Source of the DNA: Lederbergia citrisecunda
GTDB lineage: Bacteria; Bacillota; Bacilli; Bacillales; Bacillaceae_C
Direction: 5' to 3'
Assembly (NCBI RefSeq): GCF_018343695.1
Contig: NZ_JAGYPJ010000001.1
Coordinates: 1,375,001 to 1,439,000, forward strand
DNA: 64,000 bases
Shown here: piece after piece, positions 1 to 7,921 of the stretch
Layout of the letters: each line of letters opens with the position of its first letter
Numbering within the stretch: the stretch's first letter is position 1
Made by a program: the position numbers and the translations under genes
The notes under the pieces: model-generated
Told to the model about the DNA's origin: nothing
What the model saw: only the letters and a program-made list of their open reading frames with translations
The model's database searches: none

Positions 1-673
1 TTAATTTAGGAATAATTTTTTTCAACGCTTTCACAGTTTGTGATCGGTTACCTCCTGCATCATGAAAAAGGATGATATCACCAGGTCGATAATTATTTAA
101 AACTTTTTTTGAGATTCTTCTTGCACTTACTCCCTTCCAATCTTCCGTGTCTTGATGCCAAGACCACATAATTACTCGATAACCTTCTTTGACTGCTGTA
201 TTGATGATCATATCATTATAGTTACCACCTATAGGGCGAAAAAAAGCAGTTCTTGTTCCAGTAAGCTTTAAAATAATATCATCCGTTTTTTTTAATTCCA
301 GGCGGATTTCGTCAATTGTGTCATTTTGTCTTTTATAGTGGCTATACGTATGATTCGCTATTTCATGGCCTTCTCGTATCTGTCGTTGAATGATTTCCGG
401 AAATTCCTCAGCGTGTTCCCCAATGACAAAAAAAGTAGCCTTTGCATTATATTTTGCAAGTAAATCTAAAACTTGCGGAGTATATTTTGAATGTGGACCG
501 TCATCAAATGTTAAAGCGATTACTTTTTTATCAGTAGGTACTTCCCAAATAACATCTCCTGTTTTTTCAAAAAATGTTCTATCGTGTTCTACTGCTCCTG
601 TAGGAGGTAATAATATGAAAAACATTTCGAATACCATTATAACTATTACTATTACTATTAATTTTTTTATCAT
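1..673 (-). CDS. Polysaccharide deacetylase (NodB domain), C-terminus cut by window edge
   Basis: Extracytoplasmic carbohydrate esterase family 4 (CE4) enzyme, expected to remove N-acetyl groups from a cell-wall or capsule polysaccharide. The gene enters from the left edge with no stop codon, so the last residues are missing. A hydrophobic N-terminal segment (residues about 3-24) suggests a signal anchor. NodB motifs appear in order: TFDDGPH (catalytic Asp and metal Asp), HTYSH (metal His pair), RPIGG (motif 3, less canonical than RPPYG), DTEDW (motif 4) and ILFHDAG (motif 5). Start chosen at ATG 673 because GGAGG lies 7 nt upstream; ATG 679 is too close to that site. The substrate cannot be told from sequence. 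Confidence 0.9.
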   Translation of the reverse strand, partial: MIKKLIVIVIVIMVFEMFFILLPPTGAVEHDRTFFEKTGDVIWEVPTDKKVIALTFDDGPHSKYTPQVLDLLAKYNAKATFFVIGEHAEEFPEIIQRQIREGHEIANHTYSHYKRQNDTIDEIRLELKKTDDIILKLTGTRTAFFRPIGGNYNDMIINTAVKEGYRVIMWSWHQDTEDWKGVSARRISKKVLNNYRPGDIILFHDAGGNRSQTVKALKKIIPKL

Positions 674-690
674 ACCCATGCCTCCTACTT

Positions 691-740
691 AAAGTGGCTG
701 TCCCAATTGGTTAAGCTTCAAATTGGGACAGTTCACTTTT
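691..740 (-). terminator. Hairpin between Q/N-rich gene and deacetylase
   Basis: Long inverted repeat: AAAGTG-CTGTCCCAATT on the left and AATTGGGACAG-TCACTTT on the right, each arm with one unpaired base. It follows the stop of the 745-1194 gene on the minus strand. The T-tract is short (CACTTTAAG), so it may terminate only partly. Confidence 0.6.
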
Positions 741-744
741 GAGA

Positions 745-1194
745 TTACTTTTGTTGTTTTGTATTTTGTTGACCCATCATGTTTGTTGCTGTACTCTGTT
801 GTGCTGTATTTCCTTGCGTATTTTGTTGAGTACTACTCATAGCATTTTGCTGAGCTGTACCTGTTGCATTTTGTTGAGCTGTACCTGTTGCATTTTGCTG
901 CGCAGTATTAGAAGCGGTATTTTGTGCAGCCCCTCCAGAAGTCATAATACTGGAAAGTTCCTGGGAAAACTCAGTAAGAGGATTGGCAGTCGCTCCGGCA
1001 AGTACATTTTGCATCCCTGTGTTTTGGAACTTCTTCATGACATTCTGGATAGGTGTCATCCATTTCCCGTTCTTGTATTTGCGAAGGCCATAAATGGCAG
1101 CACTTATTCCAACCGTAGTTAATATTGGTACCCACATCATATTAGGATTTTTTCCTGTAAATTTTCTTGTTGAAAAAATGGATTTTTTATTCAC
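745..1194 (-). CDS. Hypothetical membrane-anchored Q/N/T-rich repeat protein
   Basis: Not recognised with certainty. About 149 residues: a basic N-terminus, one hydrophobic segment around MMWVPILTTVGISAAIYGLR, a short basic amphipathic stretch (KNGKWMTPIQNVMKKF), then a low-complexity tail with tandem copies of TAQQNATG and related TQQN units. The N-terminal half recalls the small DUF3918/YrzQ-type proteins of Bacilli, but that is a weak resemblance. GTG 1194 is chosen because AAAGGAG lies 8 nt upstream; an in-frame ATG at 1218 lies before that site. The Q/N-rich tail is probably disordered. Its 24-nt repeat could change copy number between strains. Confidence 0.6.
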   Translation of the reverse strand: MNKKSIFSTRKFTGKNPNMMWVPILTTVGISAAIYGLRKYKNGKWMTPIQNVMKKFQNTGMQNVLAGATANPLTEFSQELSSIMTSGGAAQNTASNTAQQNATGTAQQNATGTAQQNAMSSTQQNTQGNTAQQSTATNMMGQQNTKQQK

Positions 1195-1218
1195 AGACAA
1201 GGCTCCTTTTATATGCAT

Positions 1219-1233
1219 TGTCCATAGTGGACA
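1219..1233. promoter_or_regulatory. Perfect 15-nt palindrome, possible operator
   Basis: TGTCCATAGTGGACA has 6-bp arms around TAG. It lies 25 nt upstream of the GTG start at 1194, in the divergent region shared with msrA, so it could be an operator or a small hairpin. No regulator is assigned. Confidence 0.3.
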
Positions 1234-1284
1234 TTTTTATTGTTTGTAGTAAATTATCCTTTATTACTGCCAACATTTTCATAG

Positions 1285-1314
1285 CTAACATATATTTCTT
1301 TAACATGGTATGAT
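1285..1314 (+). promoter_or_regulatory. Putative extended -10 promoter of msrA
   Basis: CTAACA, an 18-nt spacer, then TATGAT preceded by TGG (extended -10). The msrA start codon lies 36 nt downstream. The -35 box matches consensus at 4 of 6 bases. Confidence 0.4.
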
Positions 1315-1350
1315 ATTATCCATAAGGAATTGGAAAGAGGAGTTGTATGA

Positions 1351-1875
1351 ATGGAGAGAAAATTACATACTGCTACATTTGCAGGAGGCTGTTTTTGGTG
1401 TATGGTAAAACCATTTGACCAATGGGATGGAATTGAGAGTGTAATTTCTGGCTATATGGGGGGCCATCTTGAAAACCCAACATACGAAGATGTAAAAACT
1501 GGAGAATCCGGCCATTATGAGGTCGTTCAAATCACATATGATCCAAAAGTTTTTTCATATGAACAATTATTAGAAATTTATTGGCAACAAATTGATCCAA
1601 CTGACGCCGAAGGACAATTTCAAGATCGAGGTTCTTCCTATCGTACCGCGATATTTTACCAAGACAATGAACAAAAAACGGCTGCTGAATTATCAAAAGA
1701 AAAGCTAGCTTCAAGCGGCAAATTTCAAAAGCCCATCGTTACTGAAATCTTGCCAGCTCAAACTTTTTACATAGCTGAAGATTATCACCAAGATTTTTAT
1801 AAGAAAAATAAAGCTGAGTATTTAGCAGATAGAGAAAAATCAGGTAGGGATGAATTTATAAAAAAGCACTGGTAA
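1351..1875 (+). CDS. msrA: Peptide-methionine (S)-S-oxide reductase MsrA
   Basis: Cytoplasmic repair enzyme that reduces the S-epimer of methionine sulfoxide in proteins, recycled by thioredoxin. The 174-residue protein has the family signature AGGCFWC near residues 11-17, with Cys14 as the catalytic nucleophile, followed by the conserved GYMGG. Length is that of a stand-alone MsrA domain; no MsrB domain is fused and no msrB gene is next to it, unlike many Firmicutes msrA-msrB pairs. A GAGGAG site precedes the ATG. The gene sits alone between a divergent hypothetical gene and a strong convergent terminator. Confidence 0.95.
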   Translation: MERKLHTATFAGGCFWCMVKPFDQWDGIESVISGYMGGHLENPTYEDVKTGESGHYEVVQITYDPKVFSYEQLLEIYWQQIDPTDAEGQFQDRGSSYRTAIFYQDNEQKTAAELSKEKLASSGKFQKPIVTEILPAQTFYIAEDYHQDFYKKNKAEYLADREKSGRDEFIKKHW

Positions 1876-1938
1876 TAAAATTGTCTTGCTTTTCTGTATA
1901 AGATAAAAAATGCGTTATTAAAACCATGCACTTTTATT

Positions 1939-1982
1939 AAAGTAAGGTGAAGAAAAACAAGACGTTTTCTTCACCTTACTTT
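1939..1982. terminator. Strong bidirectional terminator, msrA / DUF2264
   Basis: An 18-bp perfect stem (AAAGTAAGGTGAAGAAAA against its complement) with an 8-nt loop. It sits between the convergent genes msrA and the DUF2264 gene, and its right arm includes the last codons and stop of the DUF2264 gene. Confidence 0.8.
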
Positions 1983-3134
1983 ATCTGCATAATCAATCGA
2001 AATTGTTTCTCCGGACCAAGCACGTTTTGCCGTCCAATCGGCTTGCCCTTGCCAAAATGGTGCATCAGGTGACAAGCCAAGCGGCAAGAAAATAGTTGAA
2101 CATAAATATAAGCTTCCAATTGAGATATAAATTTCTCCTAATTCAGGTTGATGACCACATAAGCCAATTTGCAGCCATCCCTCTTCATCAAAAGTACCTG
2201 GCATTTCTATCACCCTTTTCATAACTGCAGTTAATGCGCAACGTATTTGTGCCGGTTCCAAGCTTTCATCCATTTTTTGTTGCAAAGCCATCTGTGCTAA
2301 ATGTTGAAATGCTCCAAAACGATAAGCAAGTGATCTCCCTACAACAGGAAACGTTCCTTCAGGTGAAATGCTTCTTTCTTGAATAATAGCGAATCTTTTC
2401 GCTCTATGAATGATCCTCTCTTTCATTTCCCGCCAATCAGATTCTTTATCTCCCAATACTTCAATGATATCTACCATCATTGGCTGAATGACATAGCTAT
2501 TATAATAATCCATTCTAAATTCTGGTCCATCTCCGTATATACCATCACCTTTATACCATTGGTCATGTTGCTTTAATGCATAATCTATCCTCATTCGATC
2601 CCAATCTTTTTCATTCATAAGGTAAAGAGCTGTTTCAATCATTGCTGAAAATAATAGCCAATTGCTAAAAAAAGGTTTTAGTCTTCTTGTGGATTTTAGT
2701 GCACTCACCAAATTTTTACGTACCCGAGGCTCAAGTTTTTCCCAAAGTTCCTTAGGGGCTCTAAGAATGGCATGTGCCAAAAAAGCCGTATCAACGATTG
2801 GTTGATGGCCTTGAGTAAAATTCATAAAATCAGGTGAATCTGGGTCTGTAGCAGCATTAATGCATGCTCTAGCTAATTGAGCGTAGTTTTCTCTTAACGT
2901 CCCTTCTTCCCCATCGATAGGACCTGTTTCCAGCCAAGGAGCCAACCCACATATTAATCTTCCAAACGCTTCTAAATAACTATATTTATCCCGATCTAAT
3001 CCTTTTGTTTCTATCGGCATTCTTATTTTTAATTGTTTTTCGGACAAAGCGTGGAGAACAGGATCTGCAATCTTACACATTGTTTCGATCCAGTAAGTTC
3101 GGTCATTATTGGATGTAAGGTCCATGTGCTTCAT
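1971..3134 (-). CDS. DUF2264 domain-containing protein
   Basis: A 387-residue soluble protein matching DUF2264: an early EAFGRLICGLAPWLE segment, then aromatic-rich blocks such as FFSNWLLFSAMIET, a GDGPEFRMDYYNSYVI block, and a C-terminal GLCGHQPELGE. Proteins of this family look like alpha/alpha-barrel carbohydrate-active enzymes (inference from fold-like Trp/His/Tyr patterns); no biochemical function is assigned here. No signal peptide. It starts 48 nt downstream of an SDR oxidoreductase gene on the same strand, suggesting a two-gene operon acting on a sugar or uronate-type substrate. Confidence 0.85.
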   Translation of the reverse strand: MKHMDLTSNNDRTYWIETMCKIADPVLHALSEKQLKIRMPIETKGLDRDKYSYLEAFGRLICGLAPWLETGPIDGEEGTLRENYAQLARACINAATDPDSPDFMNFTQGHQPIVDTAFLAHAILRAPKELWEKLEPRVRKNLVSALKSTRRLKPFFSNWLLFSAMIETALYLMNEKDWDRMRIDYALKQHDQWYKGDGIYGDGPEFRMDYYNSYVIQPMMVDIIEVLGDKESDWREMKERIIHRAKRFAIIQERSISPEGTFPVVGRSLAYRFGAFQHLAQMALQQKMDESLEPAQIRCALTAVMKRVIEMPGTFDEEGWLQIGLCGHQPELGEIYISIGSLYLCSTIFLPLGLSPDAPFWQGQADWTAKRAWSGETISIDYADKVR

Positions 3135-3182
3135 CTGATTTCTTTCCTTTCAATCAGTAGTTATGTTGGATAACCTATTTTT

Positions 3183-3959
3183 TTATAAACTCAATCCTCC
3201 ATTAATATGCAATTCTGTTCCTGTTACTTGCTTTGATTCATCGGCTAATAAATAAACTACGCCATAAGCCATATCTTCTTCAGTTTGCATTTCGCCTGTT
3301 GGGATTACACTTTCTGCCCATTTTTTTAGTTCTTCTTCACTCGTACCCATACTTTCATGAAGTTCGATTTCACCTTCGGATGCAACCCAGCCAACAGTAA
3401 TCCAATTAGATCTTATTTTATGTTTAGCATAATGAGAGGCTATACTCTTATTTAATGTACGCATCGCACCTTTTGAACACGAATAGGCGACTAAATTTTC
3501 CATGCCGCTATAAGCATTAGTCGAGCCGATTTGTACAATTGATCCTCCGCCAGTCTTCAGCATTTCATTAATTGCATATTTAGAGCAAAAAAATGGACCT
3601 TTTATGTTTACGTCAAAAATCGTATCGAATAAATCCTCAGTTGTTTCTAGTATGGTACCTCTAGGAAAGATTCCCGCATTATTTACAAGACCATCAATCC
3701 GACCAAAATGTAATATAGATTCTTCGATTAATTCACGACAGCCTGATTCTGATGAAATATCTTTTTGAATAAATACTGCCTTTGTACCATACTCTTGTTC
3801 AATATGTTCAGCTACCTTTTTTCCCGCTTCTTCATTTCTTCCGTTAACAATAACATTAGCACCTTCTTTTGCACATATATATGCGATCCCTTTTCCAATT
3901 CCTTTTGTTGCTCCAGTTATGATGACAACTTTTCCTTGTAATCGTCCAGTCATTTCCAT
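3183..3959 (-). CDS. SDR family NAD(P)-dependent oxidoreductase
   Basis: Classical short-chain dehydrogenase/reductase of about 259 residues. It has the nucleotide-binding TGATKGIGKG, the structural NNAG, the catalytic Ser in IVQIGST and the YSCSK (YxxxK) active-site pair, and a typical C-terminal VTGTELHINGG. Start is ATG 3959 or ATG 3953; each has a purine-rich site 6 nt upstream (AAGGA or GAGGG). In-frame codons extend up to 4049 but lack a ribosome site. Substrate unknown; coupling with the downstream DUF2264 gene suggests sugar or polyol oxidation. Confidence 0.9.
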   Translation of the reverse strand: MEMTGRLQGKVVIITGATKGIGKGIAYICAKEGANVIVNGRNEEAGKKVAEHIEQEYGTKAVFIQKDISSESGCRELIEESILHFGRIDGLVNNAGIFPRGTILETTEDLFDTIFDVNIKGPFFCSKYAINEMLKTGGGSIVQIGSTNAYSGMENLVAYSCSKGAMRTLNKSIASHYAKHKIRSNWITVGWVASEGEIELHESMGTSEEELKKWAESVIPTGEMQTEEDMAYGVVYLLADESKQVTGTELHINGGLSL

Positions 3960-4149
3960 CCCTCTTCCTTTTTTGTTAACTTTTGAATTTTCTATTTCTT
4001 CTTCAAATATTAGTACGACATTGACTATGGCGTTTCCTGTTTTTCTCAAAATCTTTAGTTCATTCTTTGTTCGTTTTTATGAAAATTCGTATTTAATATT
4101 CAGCAAGGGATCATATAAGCTCACCTATACTTCTATATAATAAAAATAA

Positions 4150-4198
4150 AAAAGCTGTCATGATTAATCAGTTTTCACCAATTAACATGACAGCTTTT
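4150..4198 (-). terminator. Terminator of yhfW-like gene
   Basis: Inverted repeat AAAAGCTGTCATG / CATGACAGCTTTT with further pairing of inner TTAAT/ATTAA. On the minus strand it is followed by a T-rich run, directly after the stop of the 4206-5768 gene. Confidence 0.8.
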
Positions 4199-4205
4199 AA
4201 CAAAA

Positions 4206-5768
4206 TTAAGATGTTGTGTAATCAATACTATCTGGATCAATTCTCTTTAGTGGTCTTTCCGCTGGACCTTCTATTACTTCACCTTCTACAGAGAATCTGG
4301 AACCGTGGCACGGACAGTCCCAAGTCTGATCTGCACTATTCCAATTTATTTCACATCCCATATGGGTGCATGTTGTATCTACTATAAATAATTGGCCATC
4401 CATTTTTTTAAAGGCACCAGCACGGCCACCTTTAATGGATACAACAGCTCCTTCGCCTTCTTTAACATCCTTTATTTCTTTATCAGGTCGATTCAATTTT
4501 CCGCTAATTAGATTTGTCGCTACATTCACATTTTCCTTAACCATTGTTTTGAGTCCAGGGTCTGCTGTGAATCGGGAAGGAGCAAATAAATCTTTATATC
4601 GGTTGGCTTTACCTATTAATATATCCTTCATCAGTTGTGCGGCTACCATACTCGTTGTCATTCCCCATTTCCTAAAACCAGTTGCTACGAGTACACGTTT
4701 ATCATCTTCATTGCTACATCCGATATATGGAACTTTATCGTCCGTCACAAGATCTTGAGCAGACCATCTGTATAATATTTCTTTTGCCCCAAATTCATCT
4801 TTTGCAAATTTCTCTAATGCTTCATAGTGCTCTTTTTCAGGTTCTCCTTGCCCAGTTTTATGGCCGTCTCCACTAAATAGTAGTACTTCTTCACCTTCTA
4901 CATTTACAGACCGTATCGATCTTGTAGGTGTTTCTGCATTAATATACATACCACCAGGGAATGATTTTTCTGGTTTCGCTGCAACTACATATGACCGTTT
5001 AGGATGGAGTCGTGCAAAATATCCTCGATTATCATGAAAAGGAAAATGTGAAGCAGATATAACGTGTTGTGCCGTAATTTTTGCTCCGTTTCTTAAATGG
5101 ACAATTGGCTTTTCGCTTATATCCATGTGGGTAGCAACTGACTGTTCGTATATTTCTCCTCCACTTTCCTTAATAAAATCCACAAGCTGCGTTAAATAAT
5201 GGAGTGGGTGGAACTGCGCTTGGTTTTTCATGACAACGGCACCTTTTATATTTCCAATATCTAAAGGCAGACTGTCAACATATTCACCTTCTATTCCCAA
5301 TCTTTTATATGCCTCATATTCATTTTTCAGTTTTTGTATAGAATCATTAGAGTTCGTATATACATATGCATCTTCTTTTTTAAAGTCGCAGTCAATACCG
5401 TGCAAATGAATTAACTCAGCAATATGTTCTGCGGCTTCTTTATTCGCTTCATAATAAAGCCGTGCTTTTTCTTCACCAAAATGTTGAATGAATTCATCAT
5501 AGATTAATCCGTGTTGAGCTGTAACTTTTGCCGTCGTATGTCCTGTAGTTCCGTTAAAAATAGTACTAGCTTCAATTACCGCTACTTGAAACCCTTCTTT
5601 TACTAGCAAATATGCAGTTGTAATTCCTGTAATTCCCCCACCTACAATTACAACATCTACTTGTAAATCGTTTTCAATTGAAGGAAATGATGGAGGTTTT
5701 GTTGATTTAAGCCAATAAGACGATAGTTGATCTGGAAGTTTTCCCTCTCCATTATTTAGTATACTCAT
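4206..5768 (-). CDS. yhfW: FAD-dependent oxidoreductase with C-terminal Rieske [2Fe-2S] domain (YhfW-like)
   Basis: A 520-residue two-domain redox protein. Residues about 35-400 form a DAO-type FAD domain with the dinucleotide motif VVIVGGGITGITTAYLL. The C-terminus (from about 430) is a Rieske domain with the cluster ligands CTHMGC and CPCHGS. Domain order and length match B. subtilis YhfW; its physiological electron donor and acceptor are not established. No signal peptide is visible. ATG 5768 follows GGGAGG at 8 nt spacing. It is transcribed alone, with a hairpin terminator behind it. Confidence 0.9.
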   Translation of the reverse strand: MSILNNGEGKLPDQLSSYWLKSTKPPSFPSIENDLQVDVVIVGGGITGITTAYLLVKEGFQVAVIEASTIFNGTTGHTTAKVTAQHGLIYDEFIQHFGEEKARLYYEANKEAAEHIAELIHLHGIDCDFKKEDAYVYTNSNDSIQKLKNEYEAYKRLGIEGEYVDSLPLDIGNIKGAVVMKNQAQFHPLHYLTQLVDFIKESGGEIYEQSVATHMDISEKPIVHLRNGAKITAQHVISASHFPFHDNRGYFARLHPKRSYVVAAKPEKSFPGGMYINAETPTRSIRSVNVEGEEVLLFSGDGHKTGQGEPEKEHYEALEKFAKDEFGAKEILYRWSAQDLVTDDKVPYIGCSNEDDKRVLVATGFRKWGMTTSMVAAQLMKDILIGKANRYKDLFAPSRFTADPGLKTMVKENVNVATNLISGKLNRPDKEIKDVKEGEGAVVSIKGGRAGAFKKMDGQLFIVDTTCTHMGCEINWNSADQTWDCPCHGSRFSVEGEVIEGPAERPLKRIDPDSIDYTTS

Positions 5769-5846
5769 GTGACGGTCCTCCCTTTTTATTATCTATTAGT
5801 TGATATCCCCTATTTCTTAAGAAATCATGTACGAAAAAAATAAAAA

Positions 5847-5864
5847 AACCGGCCTTAGCCGGTT
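5847..5864 (-). terminator. Terminator of CapA-like gene
   Basis: AACCGGC-CTTA-GCCGGTT stem-loop, followed on the minus strand by seven T residues, immediately after the stop of the 5873-7096 gene. Confidence 0.85.
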
Positions 5865-5872
5865 AATATTGA

Positions 5873-7096
5873 TTATTTCGGAATAATATCTCCTGTATTC
5901 GAAATTTCCACATCGAAAGAAATAGATTGCAAATACCGAAGAAATTGATCTCGTTCAGCATTTTCAACAGGAATTATTTGCCCTTTTGAAATGATATATG
6001 GGTCAAAGTTCATTTTAATTTGATCGCCTTTAAACGTAACCTTCAACAAGCCTGTTTGCGCTGATTCATTTTTTACATAAGGCGGAAATAAAAAATTGCC
6101 GAGGGAGTATGCAACTGGCATGCCATTATAATATTGAAACCCTTGTAGCCAGTGAGGGTGAGATCCAATGATTAAGTCAACACCAGTTTTTTGAAGTTCC
6201 TTGACATATTCATACTGATAGTCGACAGGAATATTTTGCTTCTCTTTTCCCCAATGAAAATAGACAATCGTATAATCTGAGTCACCTTTTTGCTCCAAAA
6301 TCGTCTTTTTAATTAGTTCGAGATCATAGCCATTCGGAATACCGGACCTATCATTTTTCGCAATCCAATTAACATCAGGAAGAAAATGAACAAATGAGAA
6401 GAATCGAAACTTCTTCCCTTTGATTTCAATTTCCTTAGAAGCATATGCTTCTTCTTCATTTCGTCCCGCTCCAATATAATCAAAACCATATTGTTCAACA
6501 TATTGAAGTGTATCATTAAGTCCTGGCCTTAAATAATCCAAAGTATGGTTGTTTCCGAGGTTTAGCATATCAAAACCAGTTTTATTTAAGGCTTGTAGAC
6601 CTCTTGGATCCGATTTAATCCAAAATAACTGTGAAGGATCTTTTTCAGTTTTATCCGTAAAAACAGTTTCAGCGTTTACAAAAGCATAATCTGCTCGTTG
6701 AACTTTATCCTTTACATAAACAAATGGATAATCATAACCATTCTTCTCAAGAATTGGACGTAGATCCCAATCAAACATGGTATCGCCTGCAAAAATGATA
6801 TTAATCTCTGGGCTCGCCTTTTGTTGTTTTTCTGCTTCTTTTTTCGGAGCACTATTTTTGTTTTTTACTTCCTGATTCTTTATAATTTTGTGGGTTTTTG
6901 TTTTATTATTACCATTTTCCACAAGAGCTGGGACAGGTTTTTTTATATGTAGATTCAAAGATTTCAGAGCTTGATAATCTTTCCACTGTACTAGCAAAAT
7001 AATAAAACAAGAAACTAGTAAAGTAAGCAATCCAATAAAGATTTGTCGATTTCTTCTTCGACGCCTAATTCTTTTAAATTTTGTTTTTCGATCCAT
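5873..7096 (-). CDS. CapA/PgsA family metallophosphatase-like membrane protein
   Basis: A 407-residue protein with a basic N-terminus, one transmembrane anchor (about residues 18-38), a charged linker, and a CapA domain outside the membrane. The domain shows FAGDTMFDWDLRP, NAETV, NLGNNH (metal-binding Asn/His) and GSHPHW, the pattern of the PGA_cap family related to calcineurin-like phosphoesterases. In B. subtilis the relative PgsA/YwtB works with PgsBC in poly-gamma-glutamate synthesis. Here no pgsBC neighbours are present, so capsule synthesis cannot be claimed. RBS GGGGAG lies 6 nt before ATG 7096. Confidence 0.85.
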   Translation of the reverse strand: MDRKTKFKRIRRRRRNRQIFIGLLTLLVSCFIILLVQWKDYQALKSLNLHIKKPVPALVENGNNKTKTHKIIKNQEVKNKNSAPKKEAEKQQKASPEINIIFAGDTMFDWDLRPILEKNGYDYPFVYVKDKVQRADYAFVNAETVFTDKTEKDPSQLFWIKSDPRGLQALNKTGFDMLNLGNNHTLDYLRPGLNDTLQYVEQYGFDYIGAGRNEEEAYASKEIEIKGKKFRFFSFVHFLPDVNWIAKNDRSGIPNGYDLELIKKTILEQKGDSDYTIVYFHWGKEKQNIPVDYQYEYVKELQKTGVDLIIGSHPHWLQGFQYYNGMPVAYSLGNFLFPPYVKNESAQTGLLKVTFKGDQIKMNFDPYIISKGQIIPVENAERDQFLRYLQSISFDVEISNTGDIIPK

Positions 7097-7259
7097 TTTT
7101 TTCTCCCCTTAGAAAATTATAGTATCATAATTTTCTAGAGTGAAGTAGCACATTTTTCAAAGAAAAAAGATAAAACGATAAACAAAAAAGAATATTCTAT
7201 AAATTGAGTATTTATGGCTTTTATTAAAAAATTCGTGGAACGAAAAATGTTCATAAAAA

Positions 7260-7546
7260 TCGGAGAGGATCGCGCCCTACTCCTGGGTGACAAACGGTTA
7301 AAGGGACACCCCATAAAAAAAGTGAAGGCGAGTTAGCAAACTAAGAGCGGAACTTCATGTAGCAAAACCTGTAGATTTTCGTTGCAAAGGGTACACTGGA
7401 GGGATACATGTCGAGTAACGAGTAGAGTTAGTGTGCCAAGGAGGCTCTTGAGCCCCAAGAGTAAAGCTAGCCATAGAGCGGAAATCAACATTAACCTATG
7501 TTAAAGAATTAAAAAAGACCGCTTTTTAATTAAAAAGTAGTCTTTT
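7260..7546 (+). ncRNA. Candidate structured non-coding RNA, family not recognised
   Basis: A block visibly richer in G and C than its flanks with several complementary arms on the plus strand: GGGTG/CACCC (7285-7289, 7307-7311), GTGAAG/CTTCAT (7322-7327, 7353-7358) enclosing TTAG-CAAA-CTAA, GGTACACT/AGTGTGCC (7390-7397, 7430-7437), and CTCTTG-AGCCC-CAAGAG (7445-7461). A terminator at 7513-7546 follows. It contains no open frame with a ribosome site. It could be a free-standing RNA or a degraded group II intron domain I; neither is proved. It is not tmRNA, RNase P or SRP RNA as far as I can judge. Confidence 0.35.
7513..7546. terminator. Bidirectional terminator
   Basis: AAAAGAC ... GTCTTTT outer arms with an inner perfect CTTTTTAATTAAAAAG, flanked by A- and T-runs on both sides. 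It lies just after the stop of the ydjO-like gene (minus strand) and at the end of the structured block (plus strand). Confidence 0.7.
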
Positions 7547-7554
7547 CATAAAAT

Positions 7555-7737
7555 TTAACTGATAACCGGTAGCATTCTTGTTTCCTTCTCCATATCTGAT
7601 TTACAGATTGGACAAACAGTTTTTTCATCTGAAGAAAAGGCATCCCTCATCCAACATGAACAATCTTCATTCGTGCATGACCAAACAATCGTTTCCTCTT
7701 CAGGAATAGGTTCCTGAGGTCCTCTTCTAAAAGCCAT
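7555..7737 (-). CDS. ydjO: YdjO-like small zinc-finger protein
   Basis: A 60-residue protein beginning MAFRRGPQEP and carrying four Cys in the pattern WSCTNEDCSCW ... VCPICKSDM, consistent with one zinc site. Sequence and length match the cold-inducible YdjO family of Bacillus; its function is unknown. The start at ATG 7737 is supported by AAGGGGG nine bases upstream. A longer in-frame reading to 7875 has no ribosome site and no family similarity. It is a single gene with its own terminator. Confidence 0.85.
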   Translation of the reverse strand: MAFRRGPQEPIPEEETIVWSCTNEDCSCWMRDAFSSDEKTVCPICKSDMEKETRMLPVIS

Positions 7738-7921
7738 GGCAAGATCCCCCTTCTTATTATTAATTCCATTATACGCTAACTTTATATTTAAACCAAATCG
7801 GTAGAAAACTTTCGTGTATCGGATATAGGAAGATAATAGGAACCCTTCTCCACTATGAATGTAGACTAAGAACATGCTATAATGTTTTGGAATATGGAAT
7901 AATTGGAGGAAGGGATATACC

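Larger units (their letters stand above)
7097..7554. other. Gene-free stretch upstream of capA-like gene
   Basis: No credible protein gene. It contains a perfect inverted repeat AGAAAATTAT / ATAATTTTCT at 7111-7136 just upstream of the capA-like start, an AT-rich spacer, then a more GC-balanced block with nested hairpins (separate entry, 7260-7546). Confidence 0.6.

Noticed and set aside
739-1122. Leu/Cys-rich open frame on the plus strand
   Set aside because: It is the antisense of the Gln/Asn-rich repeat gene, without a ribosome site; the composition is an artefact of the repeat.
7400-7490. Small protein gene on the minus strand inside the structured block (frame beginning MASFTLGAQEPP)
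   Set aside because: No ribosome site, composition unlike neighbours, and the block has RNA-like pairing instead.
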